A DNA stretch of 15,123 nucleotides, taken from NCBI GenBank assembly GCA_937889485.1, contig CALAPG010000316.1, positions 1 to 15,123 on the forward strand, in the 5' to 3' direction. Every line of letters begins with the position of its first letter. The stretch's first letter is position 1. The position numbers and the translations under genes were made by a program. Shown one piece after another: positions 9,806 through 15,123 of the stretch. The stretch is from an uncultured Moraxella sp. (lineage in GTDB: Bacteria; Pseudomonadota; Gammaproteobacteria; Pseudomonadales; Moraxellaceae). A model generated the notes under the pieces. That model did no database searches, was not told the origin of the DNA, and worked only from the letters and a program-made list of their open reading frames with translations.

Positions 9806-9828
9806 TTCTTATCTTTAGACGCTATCAT
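9799..9828 (+). promoter_or_regulatory. Candidate sigma-70 promoter for the PP0621-like gene or a leader RNA
   Basis: TTTACA (9799-9804) and TATCAT (9823-9828), each 5 of 6 to consensus, lie 18 bases apart. Transcription would start near 9835, about 190 bases before the next start codon. A weaker second candidate lies downstream: TTGCAA 9845-9850 and CATGAT 9869-9874, also 18 bases apart. Confidence 0.5.
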
Positions 9829-10025
9829 GAATAGGTAATTTGTTTTGCAAAATTGCGGCAAAAAATGGCATGATAGCAGCCAATAACCACAAGCAACCCT
9901 GTGACAAGGCGCTGCGAGTGTTCAGTAAACGCGCATTAGTAGCAAGCGCGCTGCGGTGGGTTGACAACATAGAGCAGCCACACCGCCATCAACCAACCAC
10001 AAAAACGACCAATAGGTGAAACAAA

Positions 10026-10283
10026 ATGTTTACAGTAATTTTTGTTGTGTTAGTGATTTTGGCATGCAGCTGGGTGGCAATGAAATGGATGTATCCTCGT
10101 CCGCCGCAAGGTTATTATGGCCCAAAACCTGGGGAGCGTACCGTGCCTCGCCAGTGCGATTATTGTCAGCATACTTTAGCAGAGTGGCGCGGGATTGTAG
10201 AAGGCGAGCGTTTTTTTTGTAACGATGATCACCAAAGCGATTTTCACGCGGGCAAGCAACATCATGCTCACAAGCCATCTTAG
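10026..10283 (+). CDS. PP0621-like small membrane-anchored zinc-ribbon protein
   Basis: The 85-residue protein begins with one membrane segment (about 2-20, FTVIFVVLVILACSWVAM), then a short Pro/Gly/Tyr-rich stretch, then a zinc-ribbon-like module: C44-x2-C47, a Gly-rich turn, then C65 and H69 in FFCNDDHQ. The tail is His-rich (FHAGKQHHAH). This pattern matches what I recall of the PP0621 family of gammaproteobacterial small proteins, whose function is unknown. AGGTGA (10014-10019) precedes the ATG at 6 bases, a good ribosome site. A 10016 start in another frame is a shadow. It is convergent with zapA (33 bases apart, no clear terminator between) and divergent from nadE. Histidines and cysteines suggest metal binding at the inner face of the cytoplasmic membrane; that is inference. 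Confidence 0.8.
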   Translation: MFTVIFVVLVILACSWVAMKWMYPRPPQGYYGPKPGERTVPRQCDYCQHTLAEWRGIVEGERFFCNDDHQSDFHAGKQHHAHKPS

Positions 10284-10316
10284 GCGGCTTTGTGCAAGCG
10301 CTGCAAGGCTTGATTC

Positions 10317-10610
10317 TTAGGTAAGTGTATTTACATCAGCAAGCATGGCATCAATCATTGCTTGTGCGGTGGCTTCGTTTTCTTGGTGCCGCTGCAAAGA
10401 CTCCGATTTTTCATATAAGGTTAATGCACATAGCACCAGTAATTCCTCTTGGGGTAGCTGCGGTGCTTGGCTACGCACCTCTTGTACAAATTGGTTTACA
10501 TAGCTGGCGGCACGCTGTAAGGCGGTTTCTTCGGACACGGGACAGTTGATGGTATAGCTACGCCCGTTAATTAAGATATCAACTTTTTTAGTGCTTTCAG
10601 CGGTTGCCAT
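10317..10610 (-). CDS. zapA: Cell division protein ZapA
   Basis: FtsZ-binding protein that bundles protofilaments at the division ring. The 97 residues have the ZapA layout: an N-terminal beta segment (KKVDILINGRSYTINCP), then a helix with YVNQFVQEVRSQ, and the LLVLCALTLYEKSE helix leading into the coiled-coil tail. I place the start at the ATG of MATAESTKK because GAGGAA lies 8 bases upstream. An in-frame start 21 codons earlier is not supported. It follows the coiled-coil gene 10693-11097 on the same strand, with an 82-bp gap that holds a hairpin. That pairing is common in gammaproteobacteria. The stop lies 33 bases from the convergent PP0621-like gene. Confidence 0.92.
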   Translation of the reverse strand: MATAESTKKVDILINGRSYTINCPVSEETALQRAASYVNQFVQEVRSQAPQLPQEELLVLCALTLYEKSESLQRHQENEATAQAMIDAMLADVNTLT

Positions 10611-10666
10611 AGCGCGTTTCCTCAACTGATAATTAGGGATGAAATTAAAATATGGGTCAAAACCAT

Positions 10667-10694
10667 AACCCAACCTTTAAAGCGTTGGTTGGTT
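10667..10694 (-). other. Intercistronic hairpin upstream of zapA
   Basis: AACC-C-AACC (10667-10675) pairs with GGTTGGTT (10687-10694), an 8-bp stem with one bulge and an 11-base loop. On the minus strand it starts at the stop codon of the coiled-coil gene and is followed by a mixed rather than pure T tract, so it may trim or partly attenuate the transcript before zapA rather than end it. Confidence 0.4.
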
Positions 10695-11097
10695 AGTTTT
10701 CACTGTCAATTTTTGCCAAGCGCTCAAGCACCAACTTGGTGTGCTCTGCCGCTACGCGGTTTTTGTCAATAAGTTTTTGATTTTGGGTGGTACAAATTTG
10801 CAGCTGGTTTTGGGTATGTTCATACTCAGTACTCATTAAATGATGAGATTCTGCCAGCGATTGATAACGTTCTTCAAGCGATTGGTAGGCAACACTTTGT
10901 TGGTCAAGTTGTTGTTGTAGTGCCTGATTTTTTTGTCGCGCGTCGGCAAGTTCATCTTGTAGGGCGCCAAATTGTTCAGGAGAAATAGTGGGTTGTGCTT
11001 TTAGATAATTGAGCTCATTGCTAGTAGATTGGTACTTGTCACGTAGCTTGGTCAGGTGGGACTGTAATTGGGTCAGTTGGTCAATTAAAAGGCTCAT
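10693..11097 (-). CDS. Coiled-coil protein, TIGR02449-like, zapA partner
   Basis: 134 residues that are almost wholly coiled coil, rich in Gln, Leu, Glu and Ser with heptad-like leucines (LIDQLTQLQSHLTKLRDKY; LQDELADARQKNQALQQQL). The C-terminal 35 residues (CTTQNQKLIDKNRVAAE, then VLERLAKID) resemble the end of the short proteins (about 65 residues) of TIGR02449, which are encoded just before zapA in many gammaproteobacteria. This copy would be about twice that length, with the extra coil at the N-terminus. The ATG at 11097 has no recognisable Shine-Dalgarno. A division-ring role, ZapB-like in style, is inferred from position and shape only. It heads the two-gene unit with zapA, divergent from ygfB. 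Confidence 0.75.
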   Translation of the reverse strand: MSLLIDQLTQLQSHLTKLRDKYQSTSNELNYLKAQPTISPEQFGALQDELADARQKNQALQQQLDQQSVAYQSLEERYQSLAESHHLMSTEYEHTQNQLQICTTQNQKLIDKNRVAAEHTKLVLERLAKIDSEN

Positions 11098-11259
11098 GGT
11101 ATGATGTCTAGTGGTTAAGCAGGTTTAAAGAGTCGCTGTTGGCGTGGTGTGGGGTGATGGCTATTTGGGTTGACCTGTGGCAGACTTGAGCCACTTGATA
11201 GCTTACAACCAAATTTAGCGGATCACATATATTCGTTTAACACTTTAATAATGCCACAA

Positions 11260-11287
11260 CTGACCGCATTTAGGCTAGTGTTATCTT
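11260..11287 (+). promoter_or_regulatory. Candidate promoter for ygfB
   Basis: CTGACC (11260-11265) and TATCTT (11282-11287), each 4 of 6 to consensus with a 16-base spacer, lie about 40 bases before the ygfB start. It is the best candidate I see in the 228-bp divergent gap (11098-11325). I could not identify a good opposing promoter for the coiled-coil/zapA unit there. Confidence 0.3.
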
Positions 11288-11325
11288 GATTTAAAAATAA
11301 TTTTTTGCGTAAAAGGGTTAAAACG

Positions 11326-12072
11326 ATGGATGATTATATTTCAGGCTGGCAAGATTGGTCACAGGCGCTCGCGGATTGGCAAGATGTGTCGATTAGTGAG
11401 CTGCACGGACTGATTACGGGCGTGCTGAGTGTTTGTGATGCGCCAACCCAAGCCGAGTGGCAGCTGCTACTATCTGAGCTTAGCTTCACTGAGCTTGAGC
11501 CGCAAGCGTTAGAACTGGTGGCTGAGGAAAGCGAGGACTTGGTGGCGACCTTAACGGATATCGAAGAAAGTTATCAGTTTTTGCCGCTGCTGCCCGATGA
11601 TGAGCACCCATTGTATGAGCGCCTAATAGCGCTGCGTAACTGGTCAAACGGCTATATGACTGGTTTTGGCGTGACCGATAGCGCGCTACGTCCTGAAGAA
11701 AATAGCCTATTTAATGACTTAGCAAAGGTCTGTGCATTGCGCATTGATGAATTTGATGAGGCATTGCAGGGCAATGACAATGCAGAGGGCGAACTAGAAT
11801 ATATGGAGCTCTTAGAGTTTGTACGCATGATTCCTGTGAGCGTCACCCAAGGGCGGGTGCGAAAATCGGTTGCCAAATTACCGCTCATTGCAGGCTTTGC
11901 CATGAATGCGCCAACGGGTAAGGTGCCAAAGCAATCGGTAGAGGAACACTTAGATTTTATCGAAAACTTGTCAGAAGATGATGAGCTAGCGTGGCAGTCA
12001 GAAAAAGATGCCAATGATGACTTTGTTACCCACATGGTGATTGATGCCATGACAGGCAAAAAACCCTCATAA
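11326..12072 (+). CDS. ygfB: UPF0149 family protein YgfB-like
   Basis: Acidic, helical, cytoplasmic protein of the YgfB/YecA (UPF0149) family, whose biochemical role is poorly known. Family blocks are visible: ISELHGLITGVLSV near the N-terminus, FLPLLPDDEHPLYERL, then LRNWSNGYMTGFGV, and the YMELLEFVRM segment. The ATG (MDDYISGW) has AAGGG 8 bases upstream; an in-frame TTG seven codons earlier is less likely. With 248 residues it is longer than E. coli YgfB (about 190). The extra C-terminal part, from about residue 185 (KLPLIAGFAMNAPTGKVPKQ), is followed by an acidic stretch and may be lineage-specific. The gene is divergent from the zapA unit and upstream of pepP, the arrangement seen in E. 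coli and Pseudomonas, but here argE lies between. Confidence 0.88.
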   Translation: MDDYISGWQDWSQALADWQDVSISELHGLITGVLSVCDAPTQAEWQLLLSELSFTELEPQALELVAEESEDLVATLTDIEESYQFLPLLPDDEHPLYERLIALRNWSNGYMTGFGVTDSALRPEENSLFNDLAKVCALRIDEFDEALQGNDNAEGELEYMELLEFVRMIPVSVTQGRVRKSVAKLPLIAGFAMNAPTGKVPKQSVEEHLDFIENLSEDDELAWQSEKDANDDFVTHMVIDAMTGKKPS

Positions 12073-12115
12073 TGCGTGACTTTTATTAAGCGCATCACTA
12101 GTTCAATCACTGATC

Positions 12116-12140
12116 AAACGTGACGCGCACTAAACGTGAC
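12116..12140. repeat. AAACGTGAC direct repeat upstream of argE
   Basis: AAACGTGAC occurs at 12116-12124 and 12132-12140, 16 bases apart, in the 129-bp ygfB-argE gap. The spacing is compatible with a regulator binding one DNA face, but it does not look like a known ArgR box. No solid promoter is evident in this gap. Confidence 0.4.
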
Positions 12141-12201
12141 ATGCATTTAACAAAATATTGATAAAAAACTGTTACTTGGTTTGACCCATAGGAAATACAC
12201 C

Positions 12202-13509
12202 ATGCCACCCGTTTTAGACCCGTATGTCGCCAGCGGCGCTTTAGCTGTCACCGACTATCCTACCTCGACCTTGGGCTGGCTAGAAAAATTGATTGGCTTT
12301 AATACGGTCAGCCGTTTTTCCAACCAAGCGCTGATTACGTATGTGGCTAGTTATTGTCAAAGGCTCGGTTTGACGCCTTTTTTGACGTTTAATAGTGACC
12401 AAACCAAGGCAAATTTATTTGTGACCGTGGCTGCCGTAGGTGATATGTGCATTGAAGGGCAATGCAATGAACTCAGCGGTGGGTTTGTGCTATCGGGTCA
12501 CACCGATGTGGTACCTGTGGATGGGCAAAAATGGGACACAGACCCCTTTGTGGCGACTATCAAACAAGATAAGGTATATGGGCGCGGTAGTTGTGACATG
12601 AAGGGGTATTTGGCGTGCTGCTTACAGCTGCTACCGCAGATTGTGCGTGCTGCGGAGGAAGGCAGGCTTTTAAAACCTATTCATTTGGCATTGTCATATG
12701 ATGAAGAGGTGGGTTGTTTGGGTGTGCCGCTACTGTTGGCCGACCTAAAAGCGCGCGGCATTAACCCCGCTTACTGTATTGTGGGCGAGCCTACGATGAT
12801 GAAAATGGTCACCGCGCACAAAGGTATATAGGTGTATCGCTGCCGAGTACACGGCAAGTCCGCGCATTCTTCTCTCGTGCCGCAAGGCGTCAATGCCATT
12901 AGTTATGCCAGCCAAATTATCAATTTTATTGATGAACTGGTGGTCAAACTTGCCAAGCGTCAAGACCAAGATTTTGCCTTTGATGTGCCTTATGCCACGC
13001 TATCGGTGGGTACAATTGAAGGCGGCACCGCGACCAATATTGTGCCTAATTTATGTGAATTTACCTTTGATTATCGAAACTTGCCTCACATGACCGAAGC
13101 AGACGCCATAGCGCCTATTCGCGCCTTTATCCAAACGCTTTTGCCGCGTATGCACGCCATTGATGAGCATACAGGCATTGAGCTGATTCGAGAAGAAAAT
13201 GTGCCTGCGATGACCGATGCCGACAGCCAAGCACTACAGCAGCTAATAGAAGGCTTAGTTGCAGATAAATATCGCCACAAGGTAGCCTATGCCACAGAAG
13301 GCGGTTATTTTAGCCAAGCCAATATTCCCACCGTGATTTGTGGCCCAGGTGATATTGCCCATGCCCACAAGCCCAACGAGTTTGTGACGCTGCAGCAGCT
13401 AACCACGTGCGAGCAGTTTTTGCAGCAGATTTTGCAAGTATGCTGTGAGCCCACTGCAGGGCAAGCCCTAGCCAATGCGCTATCACCAACTGGTGCCAAA
13501 AACTGCTAA
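12202..13509 (+). pseudogene. argE: Acetylornithine deacetylase split by an in-frame TAG
   Basis: M20-family metallopeptidase that hydrolyses N-acetylornithine to ornithine in arginine synthesis. The start is ATG 12202 with AGGAAA 7 bases upstream; the TTG at 12181 is less likely. Codon 210 (12829-12831) is TAG, and the frame then stays open for 225 more residues to TAA at 13507-13509. The first half (209 residues) holds the zinc ligands and base: H100/D102 in SGHTDVVPVDG, D132 in GRGSCDMKG, E168-E169 in SYDEEVGC and E196 in VGEPT. The second half holds the lid/dimer domain (HGKSAHSS) and the final ligand H389 in GPGDIAHAHKPNEF. The break falls in AHKGI-stop-VYRCRVHGK, mid-motif, so an original CAG or similar codon is likely. 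A recent nonsense mutation or base-call error is favoured. Reinitiation at GTG 12832 is possible. Confidence 0.85.
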
Positions 13510-13554
13510 CAAGCATTGAGTCACCCCAAATCAAGACACCCTAAGAAGAAGACC

Positions 13555-14883
13555 ATGAGCCAACCCAACAATACTACCATTCCCTTAGCGCCAAAGTTAG
13601 CCCAAACAGTTTTTGCCGAGCGCCGCGCCAAATTTGCCGCAAAGCTCCCTGACCACAGTATCGCGATTTTGGCAACCGCCCCCACCCATATTCGCAATAA
13701 TGACGCTGAATACCGCTACCGCGCCGATAGTAGCTTTTTTTATTTAACGGGCTTTGCAGAGCCTGAAGCGATGTTGCTACTCGAAAAAATCGATGGCAAG
13801 GTTCGTTATATCTTGTTTGTGAGAAAAAAAGACCCACTTAGAGAAATATGGGATGGCAAACGCGCGGGTATTGAAGGCGCCAAACAACTATATGGCGCCG
13901 ATGACGCTTATGCCATGACTGAAGCAAACCAAAAAATTCCTGCCTATCTATTGGGAAAAAAGCACATTGTGGCGCGCCTAGACAGCGACCTGACCCAATG
14001 GCTTGCCCAAGCCAAACAGCTACAGCGGGGCGAAGGCGTGGTAGATACCATCACCAACATTGATCCTATTATCAATGAAATGCGCCTTATCAAAGACCCA
14101 GCAGAAATCACCCTGCTACATACCGCTGCCAAAATCAGTGCAGCAGGGCATATCCGCGCCATGCAAACTGTCAAACCGCATATGTATGAATACCAGCTAG
14201 AGGCAGAAGTCAATTATGTATTTGCCCAGCATGGCTGTGTCCCTGCCTATAACAGTATCGTGGCAGGCGGTGATAACGCCAATATCTTGCATTACGTTGA
14301 AAATGATCAACCGCTCAAAGATGGTGACTTGGTGATGATTGATGCAGGCGCCGAGTATCAGCACTACGCAGGCGATATCAGCCGAACTTTTCCTGTCAAT
14401 GGCAAATTTAGTGACGTACAAAAACAAGTATATAACCTCGTTTTAGCTGCCAACATAGCCGCCATCAACAGCCTACGCGCAGGCAATCATGGCAAAATCC
14501 ATCATGAAACGGCGATACAAGTTTTGACCCAAGGATTGGTAGCGTTGGGTATTTTGACAGGTGACGTGGATACCCTAATCCAAGAAAAAGCGTACCTGCC
14601 ATTTTATATGCACGGTACAGGGCATTGGCTAGGCATGGATGTCCATGACGTGGGACGCTATAACGATGATGACAACACACCGCGCCGCTTAGAGGCGGGT
14701 ATGGTGATTACTGTAGAGCCAGGGCTGTATTTTGCGCATGACAATGACCTCGTACCCGCTGCCTATCGTGGTATTGGTATTCGCATTGAAGACGATGTGG
14801 TGATTACCGAAGATGCGCCATTGGTACTAACAGCCGATGTGCCAAAAACCATCGAAGCGATTGAGCAATTGATGCAGAGCTGA
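13555..14883 (+). CDS. pepP: Xaa-Pro aminopeptidase (aminopeptidase P)
   Basis: Releases an N-terminal residue next to proline, using two manganese ions; cytoplasmic. The 442 residues match E. coli PepP (441) in length and order: an N-terminal creatinase-like domain with TGFAEPEAMLLLE (65-77) and a C-terminal pita-bread domain. The metal ligands are all present: D263 and D274 in MIDAGAEY and YAGDISRTFP, H357 in MHGTGHWLG, E388 in ITVEPGLY and E412 in GIRIEDD; H246 and H364 are the usual neighbouring histidines. I chose the ATG of MSQPNN over the TTG at 13516 on length and family fit. The ribosome site AAGAAG is weak. It follows argE by 45 bases and is probably co-transcribed with it. The ubiH usually found after pepP in related genomes is absent; a terminator follows. 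Confidence 0.95.
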   Translation: MSQPNNTTIPLAPKLAQTVFAERRAKFAAKLPDHSIAILATAPTHIRNNDAEYRYRADSSFFYLTGFAEPEAMLLLEKIDGKVRYILFVRKKDPLREIWDGKRAGIEGAKQLYGADDAYAMTEANQKIPAYLLGKKHIVARLDSDLTQWLAQAKQLQRGEGVVDTITNIDPIINEMRLIKDPAEITLLHTAAKISAAGHIRAMQTVKPHMYEYQLEAEVNYVFAQHGCVPAYNSIVAGGDNANILHYVENDQPLKDGDLVMIDAGAEYQHYAGDISRTFPVNGKFSDVQKQVYNLVLAANIAAINSLRAGNHGKIHHETAIQVLTQGLVALGILTGDVDTLIQEKAYLPFYMHGTGHWLGMDVHDVGRYNDDDNTPRRLEAGMVITVEPGLYFAHDNDLVPAAYRGIGIRIEDDVVITEDAPLVLTADVPKTIEAIEQLMQS

Positions 14884-14889
14884 TGGCGC

Positions 14890-14917
14890 AAAAAGCCCGA
14901 CTTATCGGGCTTTTTTT
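14890..14917. terminator. Terminator after pepP, probably bidirectional
   Basis: AGCCCGA (14894-14900) and TCGGGCT (14905-14911) form a perfect 7-bp stem with a CTTA loop, with seven T at 14911-14917 and five A at 14890-14894. It lies 6 bases after the pepP stop and can also serve the convergent gene ending at 14968. Confidence 0.93.
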
Positions 14918-14967
14918 GTGTCTGGCTGTTTGGGGTAGTATGTTGGCTGTACTAGTGGGTGGCTCGA

Positions 14968-15123
14968 TCAGTCATGAGATTGAGCGTGGGCTAGATGGTC
15001 AATTTTCTCATTGGGTAAATTGACCAACAAATGGATACGCTGAGATAATTGGCGCATCACTTGGCTAAACGCGGCTTTTTCTTCGGGGCTGTCAGCATTG
15101 ACACTGTCGGTATCATTGATATG
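14968..15123 (-). CDS. 3' end of an arsenate reductase / low-molecular-weight phosphatase-like protein (partial)
   Basis: The last 51 codons of a minus-strand gene that continues past the right edge. The peptide has NDTDSVNADSPEEKAAF, then QLSQRIHLLVNLPNEKIDHL, and a short His-rich end before TGA (14970-14968). This resembles the C-terminus of ArsC-type arsenate reductases of the LMW tyrosine-phosphatase family: a DPA-x-GT-like loop, AF, a helix with RI-x-L, then LP-x-EKLD. The catalytic CX5R loop lies outside the window, so the identification rests on the tail alone and could be another protein. It is convergent with pepP across the terminator at 14890-14917. Confidence 0.55.
   Translation of the reverse strand, partial: HINDTDSVNADSPEEKAAFSQVMRQLSQRIHLLVNLPNEKIDHLAHAQSHD

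Larger units (their letters stand above)
9643..10025. promoter_or_regulatory. Divergent nadE / PP0621-like intergenic region with structured leader
   Basis: 383 bases without a supported gene. The left part is A/T-rich and holds the divergent promoters. The right part (about 9885-10000) is much more GC-rich and can fold: CGCGC 9930-9934 with GCGCG 9946-9950, and GCGGTG 9953-9958 with CACCGC 9981-9986. GCGCTGCG is repeated at 9909-9916 and 9948-9955. I looked for 6S RNA here because it often sits near zapA, and saw no convincing match. It may be a long 5' UTR or a small RNA. Confidence 0.5.

Noticed and set aside
9961..9990. Perfect TTGACA at 9961-9966 as a promoter -35 for the PP0621-like gene
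   Set aside because: Nothing resembling a -10 lies 15-19 bases downstream (the bases there are CACCGCCATC).
9643..10025. 6S RNA (ssrS), expected near zapA in many gammaproteobacteria
   Set aside because: I saw neither the closing helix nor the large central bubble typical of 6S on either strand by eye; an Rfam model scan could overturn this.
10284..10316. Possible terminator between the PP0621-like gene and zapA (CAAGC/GCTTG)
   Set aside because: Only a 5-bp stem and no T tract on either strand.
11652..12110. Minus-strand 152-codon frame over ygfB
   Set aside because: A Ser-rich shadow of the acidic ygfB coding sequence with no ribosome site.
12829..12831. TAG in argE as a programmed read-through or pyrrolysine codon
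   Set aside because: The base after TAG is G with no CARYYA-type context or downstream structure evident, M20 enzymes do not use pyrrolysine, and the site is not a catalytic residue.
14883..15023. 46-codon plus-strand frame with ATG overlapping the pepP stop (TGATG), encoding a membrane-helix-like peptide
   Set aside because: It reads straight through the strong pepP terminator and overlaps the end of the convergent minus-strand gene. The hydrophobic run comes from the terminator's T tract and following T/G-rich bases. Worth only a proteomics glance.

Overview
The window reads as a chromosomal, housekeeping segment of a gammaproteobacterium, most likely family Moraxellaceae (Psychrobacter, Moraxella or Faucicola type). 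This rests on mid-40s percent GC, the style of the proteins, and conserved neighbourhoods (trxB/aat/bpt beside ftsK; zapA divergent from ygfB; ygfB followed by pepP). The genus is inference. I see no phage, insertion sequence, CRISPR array, tRNA, rRNA or defence island.

Layout. (1) 1-1276: tuf (EF-Tu) with a strong UUCG-loop terminator. (2) 1302-1796: rimI, whose stop overlaps the stop of a convergent operon. (3) 4361-1793 on the minus strand: trxB, aat and bpt, joining thioredoxin reductase to two N-degron aminoacyl transferases. (4) 4362-4823: a 462-bp divergent intergenic region with short repeats, a candidate promoter and a leader hairpin, then ftsK (4824-7808, TTG start). (5) 7856-7888: a terminator serving both ftsK and the convergent two-domain nadE (7912-9642). 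(6) 9643-10025: divergent nadE / small-gene control region in which two opposed promoters appear to share one -35 site, followed by a long structured leader for a PP0621-like small membrane zinc-ribbon protein (10026-10283). (7) Minus strand: a coiled-coil gene and zapA (11097-10317), an FtsZ-ring accessory pair. (8) Plus strand: ygfB, argE, pepP (11326-14883), a terminator, and the 3' end of a convergent arsenate-reductase/LMW-phosphatase-like gene running off the right edge.

The clearest anomaly is argE. A single in-frame TAG at 12829-12831 splits an otherwise intact acetylornithine deacetylase into 209- and 225-residue halves. All catalytic residues are kept on either side. A GTG follows the stop directly, with AAAGG placed 7 nt upstream of it, so reinitiation is conceivable, but a recent nonsense mutation or a base-call error is the simpler reading.

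Functionally the window mixes translation (tuf, rimI), protein turnover (aat, bpt, pepP), redox (trxB), division and chromosome segregation (ftsK, zapA and its partner), and NAD and arginine biosynthesis. I found no convincing new multi-gene system. The most unusual items are the split argE, the shared-element divergent promoter with its structured leader, and the strong CTA leucine bias in tuf.
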